From: Bartonella sp. HY038
Lineage (GTDB): Bacteria; Pseudomonadota; Alphaproteobacteria; Rhizobiales; Rhizobiaceae
Assembly: GCF_014117425.1 (NCBI RefSeq)
Contig: NZ_CP059725.1
Location: forward strand, 2,170,001-2,234,000
Reading direction: 5' to 3'
DNA length: 64,000 nucleotides
Positions 9,713 to 20,710 of this stretch are shown piece by piece (position 1 is the stretch's first letter; each line of letters starts with the position of its first letter). Both the position numbers and the translations under genes were made by a program. The notes below the pieces were generated by a model. That model did no database searches and was not told the origin of the DNA. It saw only the letters and a list, made by a program, of their open reading frames with translations.

Positions 9713-9751
9713 AAAAGGTGCAGTTTATAAGATTGCACCTTTTATTTTTTT
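9713..9751 (+). terminator. Terminator between DUF2158 gene and murB
   Basis: A perfect 10-bp stem (AAAAGGTGCA at 9713-9722 with TGCACCTTTT at 9734-9743) and an 11-nt loop are followed by ATTTTTTT. The A-run on the other side lets it work in both directions, so it may also end the convergent murB operon. Confidence 0.88.
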
Positions 9752-9780
9752 GCTACGCGAATGGGGCGCAATATTTCGAT

Positions 9781-10752
9781 TTAAAGCTCAGCCTCAAAAG
9801 ACATCACTTGTCTATCGGGTAAAAATTGGCCAATGCGTTTAATTTCCCAATGCAGGTCAATACTGCAATTGGCAAATACTTTTTGGCGTACTGTTTCACC
9901 CAATAATTCAAGGTCATAGGCGGTTGCATTGCCAACATTAATCATAAAGTTGCAATGCATGGGCGACATTTGTGCGCCGCCAATTTGTAAACCACGGCAC
10001 CCTGCCTCATCAATAACTTTCCAAGCTGACGTGCCATCAGGATTACGAAATGTTGAGCCACCAGTTTTTTCTCGCACCGGCTGCACATTTTCGCGATGTT
10101 GAATAACCTCGTCACGCGCCGCCATAATATCAGCTTCATTGGCTTGATAACCCGAAAATACCGCAGAGGTAAAAATAAGATCATCGGCAATAGCAATATG
10201 ACGATAAGAAAAGCCCATATCAGCCGCTTTAATAATATGCTTATTACCTTGCCGATCTAACGCATGGGCTTCCACCAAACGCTCTGCCGTCTCAATACCA
10301 TTGGCACCCGCATTCATCCGTAAAGCGCCGCCAATGCTGCCGGGGATACCAAAATAAAAATGAAAGCCCCCTATTTTCGCGTTAAGTGCAGCAGTAGCCA
10401 AGCTTTTATCCGACGCCGCCGACCCCGCAACCAATTGTCCAACATCATTCATGACAACATTGCCAAAACCTTTGGCGGAAAGGCGAACAACAACGCCTTT
10501 TATACCACCATCACGCACCATCAAATTAGAGCCAATACCAACGATGGTTAATGGAATATGTTCTGGCAATGATTGTAGTAAAACTGCCAAATCGTCTTCA
10601 TCTGCGGGTTGAAAAAATACCTCAGCAGGGCCACCGGTGCGAAACCATGTAACCTTGCTCATATCAGCATTGGCCTGTAAACGACCCCGCAATTGGTCAA
10701 TTGGCAATTGTTTTAAAAGTGCTTCACCATCAATTGCTTGATATATTGTCAT
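9781..10752 (-). CDS. murB: MurB, UDP-N-acetylenolpyruvoylglucosamine reductase
   Basis: MurB is the FAD- and NADPH-dependent enzyme that reduces UDP-GlcNAc-enolpyruvate to UDP-MurNAc. The protein has 323 residues. FAD-binding motifs are [16 protein letters not shown] and [12 protein letters not shown]. The catalytic serine lies in [10 protein letters not shown], and [16 protein letters not shown] follows. It is the last gene of the dcw cluster here, 24 nt after murC. The usual ddl-ftsQ-ftsA-ftsZ genes do not follow; convergent genes and a terminator do. Confidence 0.95.
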   Translation of the reverse strand: MTIYQAIDGEALLKQLPIDQLRGRLQANADMSKVTWFRTGGPAEVFFQPADEDDLAVLLQSLPEHIPLTIVGIGSNLMVRDGGIKGVVVRLSAKGFGNVVMNDVGQLVAGSAASDKSLATAALNAKIGGFHFYFGIPGSIGGALRMNAGANGIETAERLVEAHALDRQGNKHIIKAADMGFSYRHIAIADDLIFTSAVFSGYQANEADIMAARDEVIQHRENVQPVREKTGGSTFRNPDGTSAWKVIDEAGCRGLQIGGAQMSPMHCNFMINVGNATAYDLELLGETVRQKVFANCSIDLHWEIKRIGQFLPDRQVMSFEAEL

Positions 10753-10776
10753 TTATAAAACCAATCAACAAATGTT

Positions 10777-12180
10777 TTAAGCCAATTTTTGCAATTCTTG
10801 CGGCACTTGATAAGCCCATTGCGTAATATTACCAGCACCCAAAAACACCACAAAATCACCGGGCTTGGCAATATCCTTAATCATAGTTGGTAAATCTTCA
10901 ACACCGCTCACAAAGCGTGCATCACGGTGACCTGCAGTTTTAATTCGCTCAACAAGGCTTTGCGCCGATACACCTTCGATTGGTTCTTCGCCTGCGGCAT
11001 AAACTGGTGCCACAACAACACGATCGGCATCATTAAATCCAGTGGCAAAATCATCGAACAAATCATGCAAACGCGAAAAACGATGCGGTTGTACAATCGC
11101 AATGACATTACCTTTAGTTGCCTCACGCGCGGCTTTTAACACCGCTTTAATTTCCACTGGATGGTGACCATAATCATCAAAAAATTCAATTCCATTCCAG
11201 CTTCCGCTATGGGTAAAGCGGCGCTTTACTCCACCAAAAGCAGCCAATCCTTTAGCAATTGCTGTATCCGTCACGCCAAGCTCATGGGCAACAGCAATAG
11301 CCGCAGTCGCATTTGATACATTATGAAGCCCTGGCATTGGCAAAACAAGATCCTTCATCTCAACCGTTTCGCCCGTTTTACGGTTACGAATAATCACATC
11401 AAAATGCGAATTTGCACCTTCCATATGATGATTAAGAAAGCGTACATCTGCCTGCGGATTGTTGCCGTAAGTAATAATGCGGCGATCATCAATGCGGCTA
11501 ACCATAGTTTGAACTTCAGGATGGTCAAGACACATAACACCAAAGCCATAAAATGGTACATTTTCAACAAATTGGCGGAAGGCTTCGCGCACCGCATCAA
11601 AACTGCCATAATGGTCAAGATGTTCTGGGTCAATATTGGTAACAACCGCAATATCAGCTGGCAATTTTAAAAATGTGCCATCACTTTCGTCGGCTTCCAC
11701 CACCATCCAATCACCTTCACCCATGCGGGCATTAGTGCCATAAGCATTGATGATACCACCATTGATTACGGTTGGATCATAACCACCAGCGTCAAGCAAT
11801 GTCGCAACCATTGATGTGGTTGTAGTTTTGCCATGGGTACCACCTATCGCGACAGCTTGGCGAAAACGCATGAGTTCGGCCAGCATTTCTGCACGGCGCA
11901 CTATTGGTAATAGGCGTTCACGTGCTGCCATATATTCAGGGTTGGTCTTTTTAATCGCGGTGGAAACAACGACAACTTCCGCATCACCAAGATTGTTTCC
12001 ATCATGGCCGATGAAAACCTTAATGCCTTTTTCACGCAAACGTATAACATTAGCATTATCACTTTGATCCGAGCCCTGCACTTGATAGCCGAGATTATGC
12101 AACACCTCGGCAATGCCACTCATACCTATACCGCCAATACCGATAAAATGAATAAGGCCAATATTAAGCGGCATTTTCAT
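10777..12180 (-). CDS. murC: MurC, UDP-MurNAc-L-alanine ligase
   Basis: MurC attaches L-alanine to UDP-MurNAc using ATP. I choose ATG 12180 ([14 protein letters not shown]) because GGAG lies 7 nt upstream, giving 467 residues. A longer frame to 12213 would extend further into murG. Domain 1 has the dinucleotide-like loop [14 protein letters not shown]. The ATP P-loop [16 protein letters not shown] and [13 protein letters not shown] (domain 3) are the Mur ligase signatures. The start overlaps the murG end by 17 nt, which suggests coupled translation. Confidence 0.95.
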   Translation of the reverse strand: MKMPLNIGLIHFIGIGGIGMSGIAEVLHNLGYQVQGSDQSDNANVIRLREKGIKVFIGHDGNNLGDAEVVVVSTAIKKTNPEYMAARERLLPIVRRAEMLAELMRFRQAVAIGGTHGKTTTTSMVATLLDAGGYDPTVINGGIINAYGTNARMGEGDWMVVEADESDGTFLKLPADIAVVTNIDPEHLDHYGSFDAVREAFRQFVENVPFYGFGVMCLDHPEVQTMVSRIDDRRIITYGNNPQADVRFLNHHMEGANSHFDVIIRNRKTGETVEMKDLVLPMPGLHNVSNATAAIAVAHELGVTDTAIAKGLAAFGGVKRRFTHSGSWNGIEFFDDYGHHPVEIKAVLKAAREATKGNVIAIVQPHRFSRLHDLFDDFATGFNDADRVVVAPVYAAGEEPIEGVSAQSLVERIKTAGHRDARFVSGVEDLPTMIKDIAKPGDFVVFLGAGNITQWAYQVPQELQKLA

Positions 12181-13330
12181 GCTTGTTCTCCAATTTGCTT
12201 GTCTGTTGATCAATTTCTTTTTGTTTTATCTCAGCGATTGTCTTTTTTGCAATTAAGCCTTCAGCCAAATCAGCTAAACTTTGCGTTGCCTGTACACGTC
12301 CTGCTTGATGTGCTGCAGCTGCCATCGTTACCATTAGCTTTGGATCATCAAGTGCGCCCGTTATAATTTCAGCCATAACATCTGCATCAATATTCTTTTG
12401 CGCTAATACCTTAACGCCGCCAGATGTTGCAAGGGATGCGGCATTTTCTGCCTGATCATGATCAAGTGCATAAGGATAAGGCACCAATAAAGCTGGCCTG
12501 CCGATAGCGGCAATTTCTGCAACTGTCGATGCGCCAGAACGCGCTATTATAAATTGAGCATTAGCAATACGCTCTGCCATATTATCAAAAAAGCTAGCAA
12601 TTTCAGCTTTTATGCCCAAATCAGCATATGCTTGCGTTACCGCTTCAATATCTTGTGGTCGCGCTTGTTGCGTCACTAAAATAGAATTACGCTTAGTTTC
12701 ATCAATAAGCTTTAAGGCTTGCGGCAAAATTTCAGAAAAAAAGCTTGCACCTTGACTACCACCAAAAACAAGTAAATTAAAAGGCGCACCAGCTTCAACT
12801 GCTTTATAAGGTAGTTTGGCAGCATCTATTACCGCTGGCCGCACGGGATTACCGGTTACAATAATCTTTGAGGCAAATTCACCTTCTTGGGTTAAAAAAC
12901 CACCGGCAATTGCCGTGACCTTGCCTGCTAAAAAGCGATTTGCTCGCCCCATGACCGCGTTTTGCTCATGAATAAGAGTTGGAATTCCCATGGAAGATGC
13001 AGCATAAAGTGGAGGAAGTGTTGGATAACCGCCAAAACCACAAACCAAAACCGGCTTTAAGCTATGTAATAATTTACGCGATTGCCGCACGCCCTTGAGC
13101 AATTGCCAAAGCGTTTTAATAATGGCAATTGGATTTTTACCCTTGATAGTAGCAGAATTAATAACATGGACATGATCTGCATCAAAAAAACTAACGAAGC
13201 GTTGTGCACGACCATCGGTTAAAAGATGCACGTCATAGCCACGCATTTGTAGCTCTGCCCCTAAAGCTTCAGCCGGAAATAAATGGCCACCAGTGCCCCC
13301 TGCTGCTAAAACAATTTTGCCTTTTGTCAT
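12164..13330 (-). CDS. murG: MurG, lipid II-forming GlcNAc transferase
   Basis: MurG adds GlcNAc to lipid I on the inner face of the membrane, making lipid II. The protein has 388 residues. The N-terminal glycine loop [15 protein letters not shown] and the second-domain FGGSQGA and [24 protein letters not shown] (UDP-GlcNAc site) are all present. The last about 30 residues (Lys/Gln-rich) are beyond the usual family end and overlap the murC start. It lies 4 nt after ftsW. Confidence 0.95.
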   Translation of the reverse strand: MTKGKIVLAAGGTGGHLFPAEALGAELQMRGYDVHLLTDGRAQRFVSFFDADHVHVINSATIKGKNPIAIIKTLWQLLKGVRQSRKLLHSLKPVLVCGFGGYPTLPPLYAASSMGIPTLIHEQNAVMGRANRFLAGKVTAIAGGFLTQEGEFASKIIVTGNPVRPAVIDAAKLPYKAVEAGAPFNLLVFGGSQGASFFSEILPQALKLIDETKRNSILVTQQARPQDIEAVTQAYADLGIKAEIASFFDNMAERIANAQFIIARSGASTVAEIAAIGRPALLVPYPYALDHDQAENAASLATSGGVKVLAQKNIDADVMAEIITGALDDPKLMVTMAAAAHQAGRVQATQSLADLAEGLIAKKTIAEIKQKEIDQQTSKLENKHENAA

Positions 13331-13334
13331 CTTA

Positions 13335-14489
13335 TCATGCTACCGTTTTTGATAAATTCATTCGTGAGTAATATTGTGACATACGCGCTTCTGGACGCTT
13401 TCTGGTTAATGCCAATAAAAAGCCCATAGTAATACCAATCGCTACAAGAGACGAACCACCATAAGAAATAAATGGCAAGGTCATACCTTTGGGTGGCATA
13501 AGATGCAAGTTCACCGCAATATTAATAATCGATTGCACGCCAAACAACATTGCTATACCAGCAATTGCAAAGCAAGTGAATTTATCTTGTTCTTTTGAAG
13601 CAATATAAAGTGAACGGATCACGATAAAGCCAAATAAGGCAACAATAAGAACACACAGAATAATTCCGTATTCTTCCGCCGCAACAGAAAAAACAAAGTC
13701 CGTATGCGCATCAGGCACAATCCGCTTTACTGTACCTTCGCCAGGTCCCTGCCCAAACCAACCACCATTAATAATTGCTTCGCGCCCCACATCAACCTGA
13801 AAAGTATCACCTTCGCCATGCAAAAAAGCATCAATTCGCTCACGTACGTGATGAAGAAGCATATAAGCACCAAAACCGCCGAAAATAGCAAGGGCAATAA
13901 AGAAAAGTACCACGATCCATGGAATACCAGCAAGGAAGAACAATCCTCCCCATGCGGCAGTAATAAGAATCGTTTGGCCAACATCGGGCTCACGCACTAA
14001 TAATGTCGCAGTTATAATAAAAAGCGCAATTGCTGATGTGTAACCAGGTATTTTATTTTTTTCACCATGCTGAGCAAAAAGCCAAGCTGAAACAACAACA
14101 AAGGCTGGCTTCATAAATTCTGATGGCTGAATGGTCACACCAAGCATTGAAATCCAACGCTTCGAACCTTTGATCTCTATACCTATAACCAACACAGCCA
14201 CCAATAGCACTAATGAGATACCAAGCAAAACAATCGCTGCACGGCGTACATTATAGGGCGAGAAAAAGGATATGGTGATCATCACAACGAAAGCGGGGAC
14301 GATATATTTTATATGCAATTTTACAAAATGAAAACTGTCGGCAATACCGATGCGGCTTGCAATTGCTGGACTTGCGGCAAAGGATAAGAACACGCCAAGT
14401 CCCATCAACATCAGACAGGCGGCAAGAATTGAGCGGTCAATGGTCCACCACCAATTTGCAACTGCTCCACGATCAACGCGACTGACCAT
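13335..14489 (-). CDS. ftsW: FtsW, septal SEDS glycosyltransferase
   Basis: FtsW polymerises lipid II at the division site together with the transpeptidase FtsI. It is a polytopic SEDS protein of 384 residues with about ten transmembrane segments. Motifs include LGVTIQPSEFMKPAFV, GQGPGEGTVKRIVPDAHTDFVFSVAAEE and LPFISYGGSSLVA, which are conserved in the family. FtsI is encoded in the same cluster. Spacing to murG is 4 nt. GGAAGCAAT precedes the ATG. Confidence 0.94.
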   Translation of the reverse strand: MVSRVDRGAVANWWWTIDRSILAACLMLMGLGVFLSFAASPAIASRIGIADSFHFVKLHIKYIVPAFVVMITISFFSPYNVRRAAIVLLGISLVLLVAVLVIGIEIKGSKRWISMLGVTIQPSEFMKPAFVVVSAWLFAQHGEKNKIPGYTSAIALFIITATLLVREPDVGQTILITAAWGGLFFLAGIPWIVVLFFIALAIFGGFGAYMLLHHVRERIDAFLHGEGDTFQVDVGREAIINGGWFGQGPGEGTVKRIVPDAHTDFVFSVAAEEYGIILCVLIVALFGFIVIRSLYIASKEQDKFTCFAIAGIAMLFGVQSIINIAVNLHLMPPKGMTLPFISYGGSSLVAIGITMGFLLALTRKRPEARMSQYYSRMNLSKTVA

Positions 14490-14667
14490 GCTATTGCTTC
14501 CTTTTTCTTTGGGTCTTTTGTTGCTTTATATTACAAACAACAAAAATCAGATTGCCACTTTTCCCAGATTTTTTTTAAATTAGGAAATTTTATTGCAGCA
14601 TAAACGCAAAGAAATAGAGAATAGTTAATATTTTTAAAAATTTTGGTTAAGCACAATTATTTTTTAA

Positions 14668-16095
14668 TTAGCGCAATATTGTATTTTGCACTAAATCTCT
14701 AAAAGCATCACCCCGTGCACTATAATTTGCAAATTGGTCAAAGCTTGCACAAGCAGGTGACAATAAAACAGCTGCTATTGCATCTGAGCCACTTTGCGCC
14801 TCTATTTCAGCTTTAGCAAGTGAAGCATCAAGGGAGGCCTGCTCTATAGCTTTTTCAAGGGTTTTGCTCATTACCACATCTATGTTATCGCCAATAGTTT
14901 GCGCAAATCCTGTTGCCGCTTCGCCGATTAAATAGACTTTGCGAATTTTCGGGAAAAATTCCTTTAAGGATGAAATTCCACCTTCTTTAGCAACGCCCCC
15001 TGCAATCCAATAAATATGATCAAAGGTTGATAGGGCTGGTGCTGTCGCCTCGGCATTGGTTGCCTTGCTATCATTGATAAAGACAACATGATCTTTACGG
15101 CCCACCTCTTCCATACGATGGGCAAGCCCTTTAAAAGTTAAAATCGCAGCTGCCAATTTTTTTTCGTCAACACCGATTGCTACACATGTAGCCAAAGCAG
15201 CAAGGGCATTTTGCGCATTATGAACGCCGCGCAAAGAAACAATGCCGATCAGATTGGTAATTTTTTGTTGTTCTTTATGGCCAGCTCTCAATATATTGCC
15301 ATTTTCTGCAAACCAACCATTGTCAATGTGCCGCTTGGTTGAAAATGGTATCAACTTATTTTGACGCTCCAAAACGCGAATAGCGATTTTTTCGCAAAAA
15401 ATATCATCAATTGAAACAACGGCAATATTTGAACCTTTTATCAATCGTTCTTTAACTGCAGCATAATGTTCAAAAGTACCATGACGATCAATATGATCCG
15501 GAGTGAGATTTAACAAAATACCAATGGTGGGATTAATTGAGGGCGTAAGATCTATTTGATATGATGAACACTCAATGACATAGCAACGCTTTTTTTCAAA
15601 AGGCTCAAGCGATAAAATTGCGGTGCCAATATTGCCACCCATTTGCACATCATAGCCAGCTTCTTGAAGCAAGTGCGCAATAAGTGCCGTTGTGGTTGAT
15701 TTACCATTAGTACCAGTAATGGCAATAAACGGACAATCTTGCGATGATAAATGATTGCGCAATAAAAATGCATTGCGCTCGCGCACAAATAATTCAATAT
15801 CGCCAATAATTTCAATATTGTTTGCTTTAGCTATTTGCGCTGACCAATGGGGCTGAGGATGGGTTAGTGGTACACCGGGCGCGAGAATAAGCGCCTTTAT
15901 CTCACTCCAATCAATGAAATGTAAGTCAGCTGTTGTAATACCCTCTTGTTTTGCCCGTTCAACACTTGCAAGATTGTCATCAAAAGCAATAACCTTGCTG
16001 CCCCCAGCAATCAAAGCTTTAGCAGTTGCAATACCAGAGCCACCAAGACCGAAAAGGGCTACTTTTTCACCTTTAAAACTAGAAACCGTAATCAT
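14668..16095 (-). CDS. murD: MurD, UDP-MurNAc-L-Ala-D-glutamate ligase
   Basis: MurD adds D-glutamate to UDP-MurNAc-L-alanine. The protein has 475 residues. The N-terminal dinucleotide-like fold begins [18 protein letters not shown], the P-loop is [19 protein letters not shown], and the C-terminal domain has [18 protein letters not shown] and [12 protein letters not shown], a typical MurD ending. A 178-nt A+T-rich gap separates it from ftsW, so an extra promoter for ftsW is possible. Confidence 0.95.
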   Translation of the reverse strand: MITVSSFKGEKVALFGLGGSGIATAKALIAGGSKVIAFDDNLASVERAKQEGITTADLHFIDWSEIKALILAPGVPLTHPQPHWSAQIAKANNIEIIGDIELFVRERNAFLLRNHLSSQDCPFIAITGTNGKSTTTALIAHLLQEAGYDVQMGGNIGTAILSLEPFEKKRCYVIECSSYQIDLTPSINPTIGILLNLTPDHIDRHGTFEHYAAVKERLIKGSNIAVVSIDDIFCEKIAIRVLERQNKLIPFSTKRHIDNGWFAENGNILRAGHKEQQKITNLIGIVSLRGVHNAQNALAALATCVAIGVDEKKLAAAILTFKGLAHRMEEVGRKDHVVFINDSKATNAEATAPALSTFDHIYWIAGGVAKEGGISSLKEFFPKIRKVYLIGEAATGFAQTIGDNIDVVMSKTLEKAIEQASLDASLAKAEIEAQSGSDAIAAVLLSPACASFDQFANYSARGDAFRDLVQNTILR

Positions 16096-16132
16096 GAAAA
16101 CCCCATTTGATATGATTTTGATTAAACTACGC

Positions 16133-17233
16133 TTATCGCAATTTTAATGTAGCAAGGCCAATTAAGGCAAGAACAATAGATATTATCCAAAAACGGATAA
16201 CCACTTGGCTTTCAGTCCAACCTTTTTTTTCAAAATGGTGATGGATAGGTGCCATCAAGAAAACCCGCTTGCCGGTTAGTTTAAATGAGCCAACCTGAAT
16301 AATAACCGATAGAGCTTCCATAACAAACACACCACCAATAATCACCAAGACAATTTCATGCTTTGTGGCAACCGCAATGGCACCAAGCATACCGCCAAGC
16401 GCAAGCGAACCAGTATCACCCATAAAAATGGCAGCAGGTGGCGCATTAAACCACAAGAATCCAAGACCTGCACCGATCACCGCCCCTAACAGCACTGCAA
16501 GTTCGCCAGTACCAGGCACATAATGAATCTGCAAATAACTAGCAAAGCCAGCATTACCCGATAAATAAGCAATCAAAGCAAAGGATGCGGCTGCAACCAT
16601 CACTGGTACGGTAGCAAGCCCATCTAACCCATCAGTAAAATTGACGGCATTGCCAGTGCCCACCATGACAAGGGCTGCAAAAGGAATAAAGAACCAACCA
16701 AGATTGAGCATGTAACTAACAAAAGGAAAGGCAAGACCACTGCTACCCGCACGCATAATGACATAGGCAGCAATTGCGGCAATCAACGCTTCGAGACTCA
16801 ACCGCGCTTTGCCAGAAAACCCCTTTTCCGTCTGCTTGGTAACTTTCAAATAATCATCATAAAAGCCAATAAGGCCAAAGGAAAGCATGACCAGCAACAC
16901 TGTCCAAAAATAGACATTATGTAAATTGCCCCACAACAATGATGATACGACAACGCCAGTCAATATCATCAAACCGCCCATGGTAGGGGTACCAGCTTTT
17001 TTGAAGTGAGTTTGCGGTCCGTCAGCACGAATAGGCTGACCGCGCCCTTGTCGCAGACGCAAGGCTGCAATAATGCTAGGGCCAAATAAAAATACGATCA
17101 TTGCCGATGTTAAGGTGGCCGCACCCGTTCTAAACGAAATATACCGGAAGACGCCAAGACCTGGAATTCTACGCAATCCTTCTGGAAGCCAATCAGGCAA
17201 ATTCATCAAAAAATCAGGCAAATACATAAACAT
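16133..17233 (-). CDS. mraY: MraY, phospho-MurNAc-pentapeptide translocase
   Basis: MraY transfers phospho-MurNAc-pentapeptide to undecaprenyl phosphate, making lipid I. It is a polytopic inner-membrane enzyme. I choose ATG 17233 ([11 protein letters not shown]), with AAAGG 8 nt upstream, giving 366 residues, close to the family length. The longer frame to 17269 is unsupported. Catalytic motifs are FYDDYLKV (DDxxK), [10 protein letters not shown] and [12 protein letters not shown], with [11 protein letters not shown] near the C-terminus. Confidence 0.94.
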   Translation of the reverse strand: MFMYLPDFLMNLPDWLPEGLRRIPGLGVFRYISFRTGAATLTSAMIVFLFGPSIIAALRLRQGRGQPIRADGPQTHFKKAGTPTMGGLMILTGVVVSSLLWGNLHNVYFWTVLLVMLSFGLIGFYDDYLKVTKQTEKGFSGKARLSLEALIAAIAAYVIMRAGSSGLAFPFVSYMLNLGWFFIPFAALVMVGTGNAVNFTDGLDGLATVPVMVAAASFALIAYLSGNAGFASYLQIHYVPGTGELAVLLGAVIGAGLGFLWFNAPPAAIFMGDTGSLALGGMLGAIAVATKHEIVLVIIGGVFVMEALSVIIQVGSFKLTGKRVFLMAPIHHHFEKKGWTESQVVIRFWIISIVLALIGLATLKLR

Positions 17234-17373
17234 GGCGGCGGCCTTTATTAAACAACCGATTGAATGCAAACGGCAATAATATGGTTATAAATCTTGTGAC
17301 GAATGAAAAAACTCATTCGTCTTTGACAATGTCATATAATAAAAGTGGTTAATTTTTATTATCAAAAGCATTT

Positions 17374-18867
17374 TTAATTAAGGGATAGCAATGCTTGAAC
17401 GATTTTTGCAGAACCAATGCCGTTAGATGATTTTATCATAATGACATCATCGCCCTGAAGCTCGGCTAAAACAAGCGGCTGTAATTGTGCAATAGTTTCT
17501 TGCCAAATAACTTTTTGAGAGAGCGTGGCACTTACCTCACCATTATTTTCATGTTCGAACTTCTCGGCTAAGGCTTTCATCTCACTACCAACCAGAAAAA
17601 CTACATCAACCTTGGCATCTTTAATCGGCACGAATAAATCTTCATGAGATTTCTGCGAAAAACGCCCTAATTCCAACATATCGCCAAGCACGGCAATGCG
17701 CCTGCCCTGATTTTTAGGTTGGCAATTTTTGAGCAATAATAATGCTGCCCGCATCGAGGTAGGGTTAGCATTATAGCTTTCATCAATAAGGGTAATTAAA
17801 TCACCATTGGCATTTTTTAAAATATGCCGCGCACCGCGCCCACTCTCAGCTTGTAAAGAGCCAAGCGATTGACCAACCTTTATAAGATCAAGCTTCAAAA
17901 GATCACATATTGCAATCACTGCCAGCATATTTTGTACGATATGACGACCGGGTACGCCAATAGTAAGCGATAAGCTTTTCTTTGGTGTCTCTATAGTAAT
18001 ATCAGAATTTTGGGCGTTTAAAGTGACTTCACGCAATTGGTAATCAGCTTTTTTATTTTCGCCAAAACTTAAAATTGAGCTAATGCCAGTTTGTTTCGCT
18101 TTATCAACAAGATAAGCGCCAAGATCGTCATCTATGTTGATAAGTGCATTACCACCTTGAATAATGCCTTCAAATATTTCCGCTTTAGCATCAGCAATTG
18201 CTTCAAGTGAAGAAAAATACCCCATATGGGCCGCACCAATTCGCGTAATTAATGCAATATGCGGCTTTACCAATTTTACCAAAGGCCTAATTTCATTTTC
18301 ATGATTCATGCCAATTTCAAAAATGCCAAAATCAATATTTTGCGGCATTCTTGCTAAGGTTAGCGGTACCCCCCAATGATTATTAAAAGATGCAGGATTG
18401 GCGTGAACACTGCCAAAACCACTTAACACATGACGCAAAGCTTCTTTGGTGGTGGTTTTTCCCACCGACCCAGTAATGGCAATAATTTTTGCTTTGCTGC
18501 GCAAGCGGGCAGCCTCGCCTAATCGCTCCAAGGCTTTTAAAACATTATCAACAATTAAAAGCGGTTTTTGAAATTCTTTGGCCAATAATTGCATATCTTG
18601 GCTATGCGGTTCATCAACTACTAAAATCGTTGCACCATTTTCAAATGCGCCTTTGGCAAAATCATGACCATCAAACTTATCGCCCGCAATAGCAAAAAAA
18701 GCATCACCCTTTTGCAAACTGCGGCTATCAATGGAAATACCAAAAATATCATTTGAAAATTCGCCAAAAACGCTGCCGCCAATCGCTTCATAAAAAGCTT
18801 CTTTACTCCAAAGCGGTGCATTCAATTCTTGCGTGCCATTCGATTCTTGTGTCAATGTGGAATTCAT
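17374..18867 (-). CDS. murF: MurF, D-Ala-D-Ala adding ligase
   Basis: MurF attaches D-Ala-D-Ala to the UDP-MurNAc-tripeptide. The protein has 497 residues. The P-loop is [18 protein letters not shown], followed by [14 protein letters not shown] and [14 protein letters not shown], both typical of Mur[16 protein letters not shown] and [10 protein letters not shown] mark the C-terminal half. Its start overlaps the murE stop by 4 nt (ATGA). A 140-nt gap precedes mraY. Confidence 0.95.
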   Translation of the reverse strand: MNSTLTQESNGTQELNAPLWSKEAFYEAIGGSVFGEFSNDIFGISIDSRSLQKGDAFFAIAGDKFDGHDFAKGAFENGATILVVDEPHSQDMQLLAKEFQKPLLIVDNVLKALERLGEAARLRSKAKIIAITGSVGKTTTKEALRHVLSGFGSVHANPASFNNHWGVPLTLARMPQNIDFGIFEIGMNHENEIRPLVKLVKPHIALITRIGAAHMGYFSSLEAIADAKAEIFEGIIQGGNALINIDDDLGAYLVDKAKQTGISSILSFGENKKADYQLREVTLNAQNSDITIETPKKSLSLTIGVPGRHIVQNMLAVIAICDLLKLDLIKVGQSLGSLQAESGRGARHILKNANGDLITLIDESYNANPTSMRAALLLLKNCQPKNQGRRIAVLGDMLELGRFSQKSHEDLFVPIKDAKVDVVFLVGSEMKALAEKFEHENNGEVSATLSQKVIWQETIAQLQPLVLAELQGDDVIMIKSSNGIGSAKIVQALLSLN

Positions 18868-20306
18868 CGGCTACGAGCCTCCAATGCGGCATGGACTTCG
18901 GCATGATCTGAAAAAGGCAATACCTTACTACCAATAATTTGCCCCTCTTCATGCCCCTTACCCGCAATAATCAGTGTGTCCCCTGCCCCCATAAGAGCCA
19001 CCCCTTCACGGATAGCTGCGCGACGATCACCAATTTCGATAGCATTGGTTGCGCCTTTCAGTATTTGCCGACGAATATCATCGGGATTCTCCGAGCGCGG
19101 ATTATCATCGGTAACAATGACAATATCAGCAAGATTACTGGCAATTTCACCCATAATCGCTCTTTTACCCTTATCGCGATCACCACCACAGCCAAAAACA
19201 ACAATGACTTTACCTTTGGTGAAAGGACGCACAGATTTTAAAACATTATCCATAGCGTCGGGCTTATGGGCGTAATCAACATAAACCGCACCACCATCGC
19301 TGGTTGTACCGACAAGATCGAGCCGACCCGGTGCGCCTTTAACACGCTCCAATGCACGAAAAACTGCCGCACCCGGTACACCCGTCGCAATGGCGATACC
19401 TGCCGCAACAAGGGCATTGGCTATTTGGAAGTCACCCGCTAATGGCAATAAAATTTCATAAATTTCATTGTCATATTCAATTTCGGCATATTGGCGATAA
19501 CGTTCATGTTCTACCCGCTTAATGCGGATGAATGAACCTTTGCGCCCAACGGTTAAAACCTTGCGTTTGGCGCGAACCACATGTTCAATAGCTTTTTCGG
19601 AATATTTATTATCAGCATAGATAATGGCTGGCGCATCCATGGGGAGTAACGTATTAAACAACCGCATTTTTGCGTTAAAATATTCTTCTAAATTGGCATG
19701 ATAATCCAAATGATCGCGGCCAAGATTGGTAAAGGCGGCAGCACTTAAACGAACGCCATCCAAACGCCTTTGATCAATACCATGCGAAGATGCCTCCATC
19801 GCAAGATGCGTTACGCCTTCGTCATTAAGCTCTTGTAAAACGCGGTGCAATTCAACCGGACCCGGTGTAGTCAGAGCTGCATAGCGGCTAATTTTAGGAG
19901 AAAAAACACCAACAGTGCCAATGCTTGCACCGGCAAAACCTGTATCCCACCAAATTTGTCGCAACAGCGAAACAACGGAAGTCTTACCACTCGTACCGGT
20001 TACTGCAGTAATAACTTCCGGTTGGCGTGGATAAAAACGCGAAGCAGCCATGGCCAATGCATGGCGCACATCGTCAACTTCAAAAAAAGGAATGGGAATT
20101 TTAGCACTTTGGCTACGCTTTTCACTAATAACCGCGCTAGCACCATGCTTAATGGCATCACTAATAAATTGCTGGCCATCTCCTGCATTGCCTTTTAAAG
20201 CAAAAAACACATAACCTGGCAAAACTTCGCGAGAGTCAGCTGTAAGGCCAGTGATATTAATTGTTGGAGAAATATCTCTACTGCCTAACAAATCTGCGAG
20301 CTTCAT
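18864..20306 (-). CDS. murE: MurE, UDP-MurNAc-tripeptide synthetase (meso-DAP type)
   Basis: MurE adds the third peptide residue. The protein has 480 residues. The P-loop is [19 protein letters not shown], and [16 protein letters not shown] is a family motif. The DNPRSENPD motif in the C-terminal domain is the signature for meso-diaminopimelate rather than lysine, so the cell wall is the usual Gram-negative type. AAAGGG precedes the start. A 404-nt gap separates it from ftsI, unusually long within a dcw cluster, so murE may have its own promoter. Confidence 0.95.
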   Translation of the reverse strand: MKLADLLGSRDISPTINITGLTADSREVLPGYVFFALKGNAGDGQQFISDAIKHGASAVISEKRSQSAKIPIPFFEVDDVRHALAMAASRFYPRQPEVITAVTGTSGKTSVVSLLRQIWWDTGFAGASIGTVGVFSPKISRYAALTTPGPVELHRVLQELNDEGVTHLAMEASSHGIDQRRLDGVRLSAAAFTNLGRDHLDYHANLEEYFNAKMRLFNTLLPMDAPAIIYADNKYSEKAIEHVVRAKRKVLTVGRKGSFIRIKRVEHERYRQYAEIEYDNEIYEILLPLAGDFQIANALVAAGIAIATGVPGAAVFRALERVKGAPGRLDLVGTTSDGGAVYVDYAHKPDAMDNVLKSVRPFTKGKVIVVFGCGGDRDKGKRAIMGEIASNLADIVIVTDDNPRSENPDDIRRQILKGATNAIEIGDRRAAIREGVALMGAGDTLIIAGKGHEEGQIIGSKVLPFSDHAEVHAALEARSR

Positions 20307-20710
20307 ATTCTGCCCTTTCCCAAAATGGCTTCTGCGTAAAGCAGGATTTAATTATCCTATAGTGCCTATATCTTAAAATCAAAAAACTGCACCTTATAAG
20401 CACTTTAAATCACTATTTTTACCTAGCCAATCTTTATATTATTGCTCAGAACTACCCAAAATACGCCCAAAAGGCATAATTCCATTACCATTATCTGTCA
20501 GTTTATATTATCAATATAAACATATAGCAGCATTTCATTACTATAATCTAGTGCATTTTTCACTTATGTTTAATTGTAAAAACACTCTAGATATTTGGTT
20601 TTTGTATCTTTACCATTCACCATCAGTATTACTTGAATATTGGCAATCAGCGGATCTAACCAACTGCTTTTATTGTCATTTCTATAAATACATTTAATGT
20701 TTTTTGTGTC
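20307..20710. other. Long gap inside the dcw cluster (murE-ftsI)
   Basis: This A+T-rich stretch has no plausible gene on either strand. It contains a possible minus-strand promoter close to murE (TTGATT ... TATAGGAT near 20355-20385), but the match is weak. I see no hairpin with a T-run, no IS end and no protein remnant. Confidence 0.4.
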
